Shown one piece after another: positions 1 through 8,117 of a stretch of DNA of 59,768 bases. Origin of the DNA: Streptomyces sp. NRRL WC-3618. Lineage in GTDB: Bacteria; Actinomycetota; Actinomycetes; Streptomycetales; Streptomycetaceae. Location: positions 1 through 59,768 of the forward strand of contig NZ_LGDW01000382.1 in the NCBI RefSeq assembly GCF_001280005.1, given 5' to 3'. Numbering within the stretch: position 1 is the first letter of the stretch; every line of letters begins with the position of its first letter. The translations under genes and the position numbers were made by a program. Below the pieces are notes generated by a model that worked only from the letters and a program-made list of their open reading frames with translations, ran no database searches and was not told the origin of the DNA.

Positions 1-32
1 GGACGGGAAGGGGCGGCGGGGGCGAAACAAAC
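1..32. repeat. Edge of a dispersed Streptomyces-type intergenic repeat
   Basis: These 32 bases recur exactly at 25921-25952, and a close variant (GGACGGGT-AGGGGCGGCGGGGGCG core) lies at 32713-32736. The element is cut by the window edge. It coincides with the 3' part of the LysR frame, so the repeat appears to supply that protein's last visible residues. Confidence 0.75.
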
Positions 33-961
33 CCGTCCTCCCCCCGGGTCAACCCCAGCAACTCCCGAGCCGGCCCGACCGGCCGATGCCCCACCGGCCA
101 CACCGCCCGCAGCTCCCGATCCAACCGCACCCCGTCCAACGGCACACACACCAACCGCCGCGTAGCGAGCTCCTCCCCCACCGCCAGCTCACTCAGCACC
201 GCCGGCCCCGCCCCACCCACCGCCGACGCCTTCACCGCGGTGGTCGACGACAGCTCGATCAGCGGACGCGCCAGCCCACCCAACGCGGTGTCCAGCACCT
301 GCCGCGTCCCCGACCCCTCCTCCCGGAGGATCAACGGCGTCACCGCCAGCTCCGCGGCCCCCACCGGCTTCCGCCGCCGCGCCCACGGGTGCCCCGGCGC
401 CGTCACCACGATCAGCCGGTCCCTGGCGACGACCACCGAGTCCAGGCCGCTCGGCACGCCCGTCCCCTCCACGAACCCGAGGTCCGCCTCGTCGGACAGG
501 ACGCGCTCCGCGACCGTCGCCGAGTTCCCCGCCAGCAACGACACCGCTGTCTCGGGCCGCAGCCCGCGCAGGGCCAGCAGCCAGCCCGGCAGCAGGTACT
601 CGGCGATCGTCATGCTCGCCGCGACCCGCAGCCGGGAGTCGCGTCGCGCCCGCAGGGCCTGCGCCCCCGCGTCGAACGCCTCAGCCGCCTCGACGACCCG
701 CCGAGCCCAGTCGGTGACGAGCACGCCGGCGTCCGTGAGCCGGGAGCCGCGCGGCGAGCGGTCCACGAGGGCCACCCCCAGTTGGCGTTCCATCGACCGG
801 ATACGGCTGCTGGCGGCCGGCTGTGTGACTCCCAGCTCCTGGGCCGCCCGCCCGAGGCTCCCCAGCCGCGCGACGGCGAGCAGCAGTTCCATGGCACCGA
901 GGTCCGGGACCCGGTGCGCGACCCCCGCCGACCGTACGGCCCTGCCCTCCACATCACCCAT
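1..961 (-). CDS. LysR-family transcriptional regulator (3' end outside window)
   Basis: About 320 residues are visible and the frame stays open to the window edge. Residues about 22-85 form the LysR winged HTH (AMELLLAVARLGSLGRAAQE, then GVTQPAASSRIRSMERQLG). The periplasmic-binding-like effector domain follows (EYLLPGWLLALR, LLAGNSATVAERVLSDEADLGFVEG split over two strands of the domain, then LILREEGSGTRQVLD). I chose ATG at 961; an internal ATG at codon 24 is an alternative because the SD is weak. The gene is divergent from the TDT membrane protein, 70 bp away, so it probably regulates that gene. The visible C-terminus (SPPPPLPV) is encoded by an intergenic repeat, which suggests the original stop was lost or lies just outside. 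The effector is unknown. Confidence 0.88.
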   Translation of the reverse strand, partial: MGDVEGRAVRSAGVAHRVPDLGAMELLLAVARLGSLGRAAQELGVTQPAASSRIRSMERQLGVALVDRSPRGSRLTDAGVLVTDWARRVVEAAEAFDAGAQALRARRDSRLRVAASMTIAEYLLPGWLLALRGLRPETAVSLLAGNSATVAERVLSDEADLGFVEGTGVPSGLDSVVVARDRLIVVTAPGHPWARRRKPVGAAELAVTPLILREEGSGTRQVLDTALGGLARPLIELSSTTAVKASAVGGAGPAVLSELAVGEELATRRLVCVPLDGVRLDRELRAVWPVGHRPVGPARELLGLTRGEDGFVSPPPPLPV

Positions 962-1031
962 AGATCCAGCTTATGCCCTCATTCATCCGAACCCCCTGGT
1001 GACCGCCCCCGCCCCGCGCGACGGTAGGAGC

Positions 1032-2198
1032 ATGGCAACCGCAGTCACCGCAGCCCGCCCCCTCACCCACCCGCTCCCCCAGCTCCAGCGCCCCCTTCCC
1101 CTCGGCATCCTGTGCCACCTCGGCCCCAACTGGTACGCCCCCGTCATGGGCACCGCCATCGTGGGCACCGCGGGCTCCGGCCTCCCCGGCGCAGACGGCG
1201 TCCCGGGACTGCGTACCGTCTGCACTGCCGTCTGGGCCCTCTCCCTCGCCCTGCTGCTCGCGCTGCTCTGCGCCCGCGCCCTGCACTGGGTTCACCATCG
1301 CGACCAGGCCCGCGCCCATCTCGCCGACCCGGCGACGGCGCCCTTCTACGGCTGCCTCGCGATGGCCCTGACGGCCGTCGGAGGCGGCACCCTCGTCGTC
1401 GGCCGGGACTGGATCGGCGTACCGGCCGCCGTCACCCTGGACGCGGCCCTCTTCACCGCCGGGACGGTCGTCGGACTCGTCGCCGCCGTCGCCGTCCCAT
1501 ACCTCCTGGTCGTACGCGGCGCCGCCCCCAGCCCCGTCTGGCTGCTGCCCGTCGTCGCGCCCATGGTGTCCGCGGCGCTCGGTCCGCTTCTCGTGCCCCA
1601 CCTTCCGCCGGGGCAGGCGCAGCGGGCGCTGCTGTTCGGCTGCCTGGCCATGTTCGGCATGAGTCTGCTCGCGACCCTGGTGATGCTGCCCGTCGTACTC
1701 GCCCGCCCTCTCGCCAGCGGTGCGCTCCCGCTCGCCGTCACCCCGACCCTGTTCCTGGTCCTGGGCCCGCTCGGCCAGTCCACCACCGCCGCCGGCAACG
1801 TCGCCGACCTCGCCCCGGGCGTCGTACCCGTCGCGCATGCCTCCGCCGCTGACGCCGCCGTCCTCTACGGCGTTCCCGTCATGGGCTTCGCCCTGCTGTG
1901 GCTGGCCCTCGCCGGCGCCCTGGTGGTGCGCGCCCGGCGCCGGGGCATGGGCTTCGCGATGACCTGGTGGGCCTTCACCTTCCCGGTGGGCACCTGCGTC
2001 ACCGGCGCGGAGAGCCTCGGCCGGCACACCGGGCTCGCCGCCTTCGGCGTGCTCGCCGTCGCCCTGTACGTCCTGCTCGTCGCCGCCTGGGTCGGCGTCG
2101 GCGTGCGAACCGTGCGGGGCCTGGTCAGCGGTGAGCTGCTCGCAGGGCCTCGCCCAGCATCCGTGGCGCCTCGGCCAGTGACGGTCCGTACCAGGTGA
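1032..2198 (+). CDS. TDT (tellurite-resistance/dicarboxylate transporter) family membrane protein
   Basis: This 388-residue polytopic protein has about ten hydrophobic segments. The N-terminal PLGILCHLGPNWYAPVMGTA and the later GPLGQSTTAAGNVAD and FAMTWWAFTFPVGTC are the pattern of the TehA/Mae1/SLAC1 superfamily (PF03595), which moves organic acids or anions. ATG 1032 follows GGAG closely; an in-frame GTG at 999 is an alternative. It is divergent from the LysR gene, a common regulator-transporter arrangement. Its last 74 bp overlap, convergently, the 3' end of the BtuF-like gene. The substrate cannot be read from sequence; sulfite, C4-dicarboxylate or another anion are all possible. Confidence 0.85.
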   Translation: MATAVTAARPLTHPLPQLQRPLPLGILCHLGPNWYAPVMGTAIVGTAGSGLPGADGVPGLRTVCTAVWALSLALLLALLCARALHWVHHRDQARAHLADPATAPFYGCLAMALTAVGGGTLVVGRDWIGVPAAVTLDAALFTAGTVVGLVAAVAVPYLLVVRGAAPSPVWLLPVVAPMVSAALGPLLVPHLPPGQAQRALLFGCLAMFGMSLLATLVMLPVVLARPLASGALPLAVTPTLFLVLGPLGQSTTAAGNVADLAPGVVPVAHASAADAAVLYGVPVMGFALLWLALAGALVVRARRRGMGFAMTWWAFTFPVGTCVTGAESLGRHTGLAAFGVLAVALYVLLVAAWVGVGVRTVRGLVSGELLAGPRPASVAPRPVTVRTR

Positions 2199-2868
2199 GG
2201 TGGCGTCCGCTGACGAGCGCGCACGGCACCCCCGCGAACGCCTCGGGACCATCCTCGGCCGTGAAGCGGTACGGCTCGTCCGGCAACACGACCATCCCGC
2301 CCTGTGCGGCGGCTCGCAGGTCCTCGATCGGTACGCGCGGATAGCGTTCGGCGTGGGAGGCGTACGCGTTGTCGACGCCCAGCCGCGCCAGCACGTCCCC
2401 CGCGAAGGTGTCCCGCCCGAGCACCATCCAGGGGCGCCGCCAGACGGGCACGACAGCGGTCGTACGAGCGTCGGCGGCCGTGTTCCGCCAACGCTCCGGC
2501 GCCGACCACGCCGACTCCGCCTCGTCGAGCCACCGGGGCCGTGATTCCGCCCCGCACGCCGTGACCACCCGTGCCAGTTCCCGGAAGGCCTGCGGCACGT
2601 CCCGCACCTCGGTGAGCAGCACCTCGATGCCCGCCTCGCGCAGAGCGGCGAGGTCCGGTTCGCGGTTCTCCTCCTCGTTGGCGACGACCAGATCCGGGGC
2701 GAGCGCGACGATCCACTCGACCTTGGGGTTCTTGGTGCCGCCGACGCGTACGACATTGGCGCCGAGGTCGGCCGGGTGGCTGCACCAGTCCGTGGCGCCG
2801 ACGAGAACGCCGGGCACCGTGACCGCCACCGCCTCCGTCAGGGACGGCACCAGCGAAATCACTCTCAT
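2125..2868 (-). CDS. BtuF-like helical-backbone metal receptor without signal peptide
   Basis: The 247-residue protein begins MRVISLVPSLTEAVAV, the start of the mature fold of class III solute-binding proteins (PF01497). Typical blocks follow: VGATDWCSHP, GGTKNPKVEWIVALAPDLVV, EENREPDLAALREAGIEV and a C-terminal GRHLTWYGPSLAEAP. The start is ATG 2868 with AGGGA seven bases upstream; an in-frame TTG at 2883 is less likely. There is no signal peptide or lipobox and no ABC permease or ATPase next to it, so it may act in the cytoplasm rather than as a transport receptor. The ligand could be a corrinoid or another metal chelate. It lies 63 bp downstream of the XRE-cupin gene on the same strand. 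Confidence 0.8.
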   Translation of the reverse strand: MRVISLVPSLTEAVAVTVPGVLVGATDWCSHPADLGANVVRVGGTKNPKVEWIVALAPDLVVANEEENREPDLAALREAGIEVLLTEVRDVPQAFRELARVVTACGAESRPRWLDEAESAWSAPERWRNTAADARTTAVVPVWRRPWMVLGRDTFAGDVLARLGVDNAYASHAERYPRVPIEDLRAAAQGGMVVLPDEPYRFTAEDGPEAFAGVPCALVSGRHLTWYGPSLAEAPRMLGEALRAAHR

Positions 2869-2931
2869 GGTGGGTTCCCTCAACTGCTGCTCACGGGATA
2901 CGAGTTGACAGCGGAACGCGCCTGACGTGTC

Positions 2932-3501
2932 TCAGCGGCGCCTGTGCTGGACCGCCTCGATGTGTTCGGCCACCGCCACCACGATCACCCGGGTGTCCGG
3001 CTCGGTCGCCCGCCAGCGGTGCCGCACGCCGCCCGTCAGGTACAGCGTGTCGCCGCGGCCGAGCCGGTGCGCGCGGCCCTCCGCCTCGATCTCGACGGCG
3101 CCGTCGGCGACGTACATCAACTCGTCGTTGCGGTGCTGGAATTCGCGGCCGGCGTCATGGTCCCCGGCGAACTCCATGGCGTGCAGCTGCTGGTGGCCTC
3201 GGACCAGGGAGCGCACCCGGGGCTCGTCGGGGGCGGGTTCCAGGGCGTCCGCGCGGACGACGTCGACGCTGCACGCCGGATCGGCCGCCGCGAGGAGCTC
3301 GACCGCGGTGGTGCGCAGAGCGTCGGCGACCTTCTCCAGGGAGCTGCGGCTGGGCCGCGCCCGCTCGTTCTCGATCTGGCTCAGGAAGGGCACGGACAGG
3401 CCGCTGCGTTCGGCCACGGCAGCGAGGGTGAGCTCCAGCGCCCGGCGCCGCCGCCGGACGGCCGCGCCCACCCGAAGGGGCTGTTCTTTGTGGTCGCCCA
3501 T
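2932..3501 (-). CDS. XRE-family regulator with C-terminal cupin domain
   Basis: The 189-residue protein has an N-terminal HTH_3 (residues about 10-65: VGAAVRRRRRALELTLAAVA, RSGLSVPFLSQIENERARPS). A C-terminal cupin_2 barrel follows, with the metal-site pattern HRNDELMYVADGAVEIEAEG and GDTLYLTGGVRHRWRA. Proteins of this build sense small molecules in the cupin and usually repress neighbouring metabolic or transport genes. It precedes the BtuF-like gene and may control it. The target and ligand are unknown. Confidence 0.9.
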   Translation of the reverse strand: MGDHKEQPLRVGAAVRRRRRALELTLAAVAERSGLSVPFLSQIENERARPSRSSLEKVADALRTTAVELLAAADPACSVDVVRADALEPAPDEPRVRSLVRGHQQLHAMEFAGDHDAGREFQHRNDELMYVADGAVEIEAEGRAHRLGRGDTLYLTGGVRHRWRATEPDTRVIVVAVAEHIEAVQHRRR

Positions 3502-3968
3502 AGCTCCGGCTCCCTCCTCGGCTCGTCGTCGCGTCCGGTCGTGTACGTCCCATCACAGCGCATCGCGCCGCGTGTTCGGTGGCTGTTCGCCAGATCGTCC
3601 CCGAAGCATGCACGACGCGTTCTCTGATGACTTCCTTGCACCCTACGCATGTTCGTCAAACCGTTTCATGCGCCCGTCACATCGGCCTCACCTCGAGTCG
3701 GGTACGACCCTCACGGTTCACGCCAGCGGACAGGCCGCCCGGCCCCTCCTGGCACCGGCCCACGCGCGCGGGCGGCCGCGCTGACCAGCGGGAGCGTCCG
3801 GCCCGGCAGCCAGGCCCGGGTGATGGCATGGCGCTCCGTGGTTGTCCGGATCCTTTTCGTACACGGAACGTCGGCGTCCGGGAACAGGGCGAGGGGTGGG
3901 CCGCACCGGAGACACCCGCGCACGCGCGTGTGTCTCCAGTTTCGACCCACCCCTCTCGAGCGGCTCCC
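3502..3968. other. Intergenic region with XRE promoter side and a terminator
   Basis: I see no convincing gene in these 467 bases. The long frames crossing it are GC-driven. It holds the upstream region of the XRE-cupin gene, including GCATG/CATGC repeats around 3647-3671, and the terminator of the betaine operon. Confidence 0.6.
3908..3935 (-). terminator. Hairpin downstream of the betaine transporter operon
   Basis: GGAGACAC at 3908-3915 pairs with GTGTCTCC at 3928-3935 around a CG-rich centre that can extend the stem. It lies 34 bp past the stop of the permease-receptor gene. There is no clear U-tract, as is common in Streptomyces. Confidence 0.6.
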
Positions 3969-5819
3969 TCAGTTGTCCGATACCCCGTTCGCGCCGCTCT
4001 TCCCCCCGGTCTTCCCCTCTGGTTCGCCGGCCGGTGCCCATTTCGCGGCGAGCCCGGGGTTCGCCTTCAGCCAGGCGCGTACGGCGTCCTGTTCGCCGCC
4101 CTTGCCGGCCTGCTGGATGCGCGCCTCCAGACCGGTGAGCTGTTCCTCGGTCATGGAGAACTTCTTCAGCCAGGCGCCGACCTCGGGGTTGTCGGCGGCG
4201 AAGCCCTTGCGGGCGAGCGTGTGCACGCCGTCGCCCTTGCCCCAGGCGCCCTTGGGATCCTTGAGCTTCTTCAGGTCGTAGTCGCTGTACGCCCAGTGTG
4301 GTGACCAGAGTGTGACGACGACCGGTTCCTTCTTGGCGTACGCGCGCTTGAGTTCGGCGAGCATGGCCGGGGTCGAGCCGTCGACGACCTCGTACTCGTC
4401 GCCGAGGCCGTACTCCTTCAGGACCTTGTCCTTGAGAAGGCCCATCATCCCGGCGCTGGGTTCGATGCCGACGATCCTCCCCTTGAACGTGGACGACTGT
4501 CCCTTGAGGTCGGCGAGCGAGTCGACGCCCTTGACGTACGACGGGACGGTCAGCTCCAGGGAGGTGGGGCCATACCACTTGCCCAGATCCTCGAGCTGGT
4601 CGCCGTACTTCTTCCAGTACTCGGCGTGGGTGACAGGCAGCCAGGAGTCCGTCTGGAAGTCGATCTGGCCGGTGGCCAGGCCCGTGTACAGGGGGCCGGC
4701 CGCGTACTGGGTGGTCGTGACGTCGAAGCCGCGCTCCTCCAGGAGCTCCTTCCACAGGAACGTGGTGGCGATGCCCTCGTCCCAGGGGATGTAGCCGATG
4801 GTGACCCTCTTGCCCTGTCCCACGTCTGTCCCGGTGACCCGGTCGGGCTTCGCGGAGGAGCCGAAGACGCCGAGGCCGCCGGCGACGAGCGCCAGGACGA
4901 CCACGCCGGCCAGCGCGACGACCGGGCTGGGGCGGTGGTTCCAGAGCTTCGGGGTGCCCGCGGCGCGGGCCTTGGCGGCGGCGCGGCGGCCCAGCGGGGA
5001 GATCTGGGCGCCGAGCGCGCCGGTCATGCGGTCGAGGTAGATGGCGAGGACGACGATGCCGAGGCCCGCCTCGAAGCCGAGGCCGATGTCGAGCTGGCCG
5101 ATGGCCTCGTTGACGGCGCCGCCGAGCCCGCCGGTGCCGACCATGCCGGCGATGACGACCATGGACAGGCCGAGCATGATGACCTGGTTGACGCCCGCCA
5201 TGATCGTCGGAAGCGCGAGCGGCAGCTGCACACGCAGCAACGTGTCGCGGGGCGGGGTGCCGAACGCCTCGGCGGCCTCGACGAGTTCGGCGTCGACCTG
5301 GCGGATGCCGAGTTCGGTCATGCGTACGCCGGGAGCCAGCGCGAAGATCAGGGTGGCGACGACGCCCGCCGGGACGCCCATGCCGAAGAACAGGATCGCC
5401 GGGATCAGCAGCACCATCGACGGCATCGTCTGGAGCAGGTCCAGGACGGGCCGCAGGACGGCGCTGACGGTCGTGGAGCGGGCCGCCCAGATGCCCAGCG
5501 GGATCGAGATCACCAGGGCGATGAGTGTGGCGACGAGCACCAGGGCGAGCGTCGACATGGCCTTGTCCCACAGGGCCATGGAGTCGATGAGCGCGAATCC
5601 GGCGAAGGCGAGAGCGCCCGCGACCAGGCCACGCAGCCACCAGGCGGCCACCGCGAGGATGCCGGCCAGGAGAAGCGGCTCCGGGGCGGTGAGTACCGCG
5701 TAGATGCCGTCGTACAGACCCTCGACGACCATTTTGACCGCGTCGAAGAGCCAGGACATGTGGTCGACGAGCCAGCTGACGCCGTCGTCGACCCAGTCGC
5801 CGAGCTGGAGCCTAGGCAC
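3969..5819 (-). CDS. Glycine betaine/proline ABC transporter, fused permease and substrate-binding protein
   Basis: The 616-residue fusion has a permease half, residues about 45-290, with several membrane spans and the EAA-loop region (EAAEAFGTPPRDTLLRVQLP). A further membrane anchor lies near 310-335. An OpuAC-type receptor follows from about 345 (VTIGYIPWDEGIATTFLWKE, DFQTDSWLPVTHAEYWKKYG, YGPTSLELTVPSYVKG). This is the OpuABC arrangement of Lactococcus, where the receptor is tethered to the transporter outside the membrane. The GTG start at 5819 overlaps the stop of the ATPase gene by 8 bp, so translation is coupled. The role is import of quaternary-ammonium osmoprotectants. The exact ligand (betaine, proline betaine, choline) is inferred from the family. 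Confidence 0.92.
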   Translation of the reverse strand: MPRLQLGDWVDDGVSWLVDHMSWLFDAVKMVVEGLYDGIYAVLTAPEPLLLAGILAVAAWWLRGLVAGALAFAGFALIDSMALWDKAMSTLALVLVATLIALVISIPLGIWAARSTTVSAVLRPVLDLLQTMPSMVLLIPAILFFGMGVPAGVVATLIFALAPGVRMTELGIRQVDAELVEAAEAFGTPPRDTLLRVQLPLALPTIMAGVNQVIMLGLSMVVIAGMVGTGGLGGAVNEAIGQLDIGLGFEAGLGIVVLAIYLDRMTGALGAQISPLGRRAAAKARAAGTPKLWNHRPSPVVALAGVVVLALVAGGLGVFGSSAKPDRVTGTDVGQGKRVTIGYIPWDEGIATTFLWKELLEERGFDVTTTQYAAGPLYTGLATGQIDFQTDSWLPVTHAEYWKKYGDQLEDLGKWYGPTSLELTVPSYVKGVDSLADLKGQSSTFKGRIVGIEPSAGMMGLLKDKVLKEYGLGDEYEVVDGSTPAMLAELKRAYAKKEPVVVTLWSPHWAYSDYDLKKLKDPKGAWGKGDGVHTLARKGFAADNPEVGAWLKKFSMTEEQLTGLEARIQQAGKGGEQDAVRAWLKANPGLAAKWAPAGEPEGKTGGKSGANGVSDN

Positions 5820-6906
5820 GGGCGGTCACCTTCCCGTCCGCGGCGGCCGGGGCGCTCGGGCTGCCGCAGGGCTCGGGGTCGCCCTGCTGGTCGCCCAGGA
5901 AGCCGACGAGACGCTGTCTGGGGACGACGCCGACCAGTTCGCGGTCCTCGGTGACCACCGCGACCGGGTGGGACAGCCGGGCGCTCAGCGCGCACAGTTC
6001 GGTGAACGGCGTGTCGGGCGTCGCCGTCGGGCAGTCGCAGTCGGCCTCGTCGCCGCTGGTCGGCGGGTCCATGACGGCGTCGGCGGTGAGGACGCGCGTG
6101 CGGTCGACGTCCTTGGTGAAGGAGGCGACGTAGTCGTCGGCGGGGCGGACGAGGATGTCCTCGGCGGTGCCGGTCTGGACGATGCGGCCGTCGCGCATGA
6201 CGGCGATGCGGTCGCCCAGGCGCATGGCCTCGTTGAGGTCGTGGGTGATGAACACGATGGTCTTCTTGAGGGTCTTCTGGAGTTCCAGGAGCTGGTCCTG
6301 CATGTCCCGGCGAATCAGCGGGTCGAGGGCGCTGAACGACTCGTCCATGAGCAGCAGGTCGGCGTCGGTGGCGAGCGCGCGGGCGAGGCCCACGCGCTGC
6401 TGCATGCCGCCGGACAGCTCGTCGGGCCACGAGTCCTCCCAGCCGGCCAGACCGCACAGGGCGAGCGCCTCGTCGGCGCGGCGCTCGCGCTCGGCGCGGG
6501 GCACGCCCTGCACGGACAGGCCGTACGCGGCGTTCTCACGGACGCTGCGGTGCGGGAAGAGCGCGAAGTGCTGGAAGACCATGCTGATCTTGTTCGCGCG
6601 CAGGGCGCGCAGTTCGCGGTCGCCGAGCGCGGTCAGGTCCTGGCCGTCGAAGCGGACGTGTCCGGCGGTGGGTTCCAGCAGGCCGTTGAGCATGCGCAGC
6701 AGCGTCGACTTGCCGGAGCCGGACAGGCCCATGACGACGAAGATCTCGCCGGGCTCGACGGCGATGGACGCGTCGATGACGGCGGCGGTGATGCCGTCGT
6801 CGCGGAGTGCGTCGCGGTCGGCTCCCTGTTCGAGTCGGGTGACCGCGTCGCCGGATCGTCTGCCGAACACCTTGTACAGATGCTCGGTCTCAAGCCTGGA
6901 TGACAA
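5812..6906 (-). CDS. Glycine betaine/proline ABC transporter ATP-binding protein with C-terminal CBS region
   Basis: This 364-residue ABC ATPase powers the fused permease-receptor encoded next. Visible motifs are Walker A GLSGSGKST (60-68), Q-loop VFQHFALFPHR (110-120), signature ELSGGMQQR (163-171), Walker B DLLLMDES (183-190) and switch His in FITHDLNEA (219-227). After about residue 255 comes a partial CBS-type region (DYVASFTKDVDRTRVLTADAV, HPVAVVTEDRELVGVV), which in OpuA senses ionic strength. The start is TTG 6906, supported by GGAG five bases upstream. The CBS region looks short and acidic (EADCDCPTATPD) compared with typical OpuAA. Confidence 0.92.
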   Translation of the reverse strand: MSSRLETEHLYKVFGRRSGDAVTRLEQGADRDALRDDGITAAVIDASIAVEPGEIFVVMGLSGSGKSTLLRMLNGLLEPTAGHVRFDGQDLTALGDRELRALRANKISMVFQHFALFPHRSVRENAAYGLSVQGVPRAERERRADEALALCGLAGWEDSWPDELSGGMQQRVGLARALATDADLLLMDESFSALDPLIRRDMQDQLLELQKTLKKTIVFITHDLNEAMRLGDRIAVMRDGRIVQTGTAEDILVRPADDYVASFTKDVDRTRVLTADAVMDPPTSGDEADCDCPTATPDTPFTELCALSARLSHPVAVVTEDRELVGVVPRQRLVGFLGDQQGDPEPCGSPSAPAAADGKVTARA

Positions 6907-6932
6907 GGGTGCTCCTCGGTGGTGCTTTCCGG

Positions 6933-6959
6933 TTGCGACGATTGCGACGATTGCGCGAA
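6933..6959. repeat. Three tandem 9-bp repeats upstream of the betaine operon
   Basis: TTGCGACGA occurs at 6933-6941 and 6942-6950, with a third imperfect copy TTGCGCGAA at 6951-6959. They lie 27-53 bp upstream of the ATPase start codon. This position suits a regulator-binding or leader role, but that is inference. Confidence 0.55.
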
Positions 6960-7101
6960 CAACCGGGTTCGTTCGTGCCGCGCCTGCCCGTGTCCGACAT
7001 GGGCAAACGGAGGAGTGGGCCAGTTCACAACTCTTCGCATAGGTAACGCGAGACCTGGGCGAATGGCTCGGGGAGCGGCCGGAAAGCGGCGCGCGGGGTG
7101 A

Positions 7102-7124
7102 CTGTCAGTGGCGTACGGCATGAT
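7102..7124 (+). promoter_or_regulatory. PafBC-type (RecA-NDp-like) promoter, leaderless
   Basis: CTGTCAGTG (7102-7110), eight bases, then CATGAT (7119-7124) fit TTGTCRGTG-N8-TAnnnT with one mismatch in each half. Seven bases then separate the -10 from GTG 7132, so the transcript should start at the start codon. The recB-like gene at 53376 has the same geometry. Confidence 0.65.
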
Positions 7125-7131
7125 GCGAGGC

Positions 7132-8052
7132 GTGACCGGACGACTGATGCTTCTCGATACCGCCTCGCTCTATTTCCGCGCCTATTTCGGCGTCCCGGAG
7201 TCCGTGAAGGCTCCGGACGGCACGCCGGTGAACGCCGTGCGCGGGCTGCTCGAATTCATCGACCGGCTCGTCAAGGACCACCGGCCGGACCACCTGGTGG
7301 CGTGCATGGACGCGGACTGGCGTCCGCAGTGGCGGGTCGACCTGATCCCTTCGTACAAGGCCCACCGGGTCGCCGAGGAGCACGCGGTGGGGCCGGACGA
7401 GGAGGAGGTGCCGGACACCCTGTCACCGCAGGTGCCGATCATCGAGGCGGTCCTGGACGCGGTCGGCATCGCGCGCGTGGGCGTCGCGGGTTACGAGGCG
7501 GACGATGTGATCGGCACGTTCACCGGCCGCGCCGAGGGCCCCGTCGACATCGTCACCGGCGACCGGGACCTGTACCAACTGGTCGACGACGGGCGGGGGG
7601 TGCGTGTCCTGTACCCGCTCAAGGGCGTGGGCACGCTGCAGCTGACCGACGAGGCGTGGCTGCGCGAGAAGTATGGGGTGGACGGGAAGGGGTACGCGGA
7701 TCTGGCGCTGCTGCGCGGCGACCCGAGCGACGGGTTGCCGGGCGTGCCCGGCATCGGCGAGAAGACGGCCGCGAAGCTGCTGGCCGAGTTCGGCGACCTG
7801 ACCGGGATCATGGCCGCCGTCGACGACCCGAAGGCGAAGCTGACGCCGTCGCAGCGCAAACGCCTCGACGAGTCACGGCCGTACGTCGAGGTCGCGCCCA
7901 AGGTCGTCCTGGTCGCGGGCGATGTACCGCTGCCGGACGTCAACACGGCGCTGCCGCACACTCCCCGCGACCCGGCGGCGCTCGAAGTGCTCGCCGCCCG
8001 CTGGGGACTTGGGGGTTCGCTGGAGAGATTGCTCACGACACTCGGAAGGTGA
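7132..8052 (+). CDS. Stand-alone 5'-3' exonuclease (Pol I N-terminal/FEN-like)
   Basis: The 306-residue protein matches the 5'-nuclease domain of DNA polymerase I without the polymerase. Metal-site blocks are LMLLDTASLYFRAYFGVP (Asp9), ACMDADWRPQWR, GYEADDVIGT and TGDRDLYQLV, followed by the helix-3-turn-helix GLPGVPGIGEKTAAKLL. Such enzymes remove 5' flaps and RNA primers. I start it at GTG 7132 because a PafBC-type -10 ends seven bases upstream, predicting a leaderless message; the frame also allows GTG 7108. Mycobacteria carry the equivalent gene (Rv2090) next to helY. The link to the DNA-damage regulon is inferred from the promoter. Confidence 0.9.
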   Translation: MTGRLMLLDTASLYFRAYFGVPESVKAPDGTPVNAVRGLLEFIDRLVKDHRPDHLVACMDADWRPQWRVDLIPSYKAHRVAEEHAVGPDEEEVPDTLSPQVPIIEAVLDAVGIARVGVAGYEADDVIGTFTGRAEGPVDIVTGDRDLYQLVDDGRGVRVLYPLKGVGTLQLTDEAWLREKYGVDGKGYADLALLRGDPSDGLPGVPGIGEKTAAKLLAEFGDLTGIMAAVDDPKAKLTPSQRKRLDESRPYVEVAPKVVLVAGDVPLPDVNTALPHTPRDPAALEVLAARWGLGGSLERLLTTLGR

Positions 8053-8080
8053 GGACCCACTTCCCGGAGAGAGGTGCTAA

Positions 8081-8096
8081 CTTAGGTAACCCTAAG
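8081..8096. promoter_or_regulatory. Iron box (DmdR/IdeR/DtxR-type operator)
   Basis: CTTAGGTAACCCTAAG is an inverted repeat (CTTAGG, four bases, CCTAAG) matching the DtxR-family consensus TTAGGTTAGGCTAACCTAA in its outer arms. It lies 22-37 bp before the start of the siderophore-interacting protein gene, so repression in high iron is expected. Confidence 0.8.
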
Positions 8097-8117
8097 CAAG
8101 GGACCAGGGAGGCCGTC

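Noticed and set aside
954..2756. A 600-codon minus-strand frame opposite the TDT gene
   Set aside because: It is a GC-driven shadow with low-complexity composition; the plus strand encodes a clear membrane protein and the BtuF frame explains the rest.
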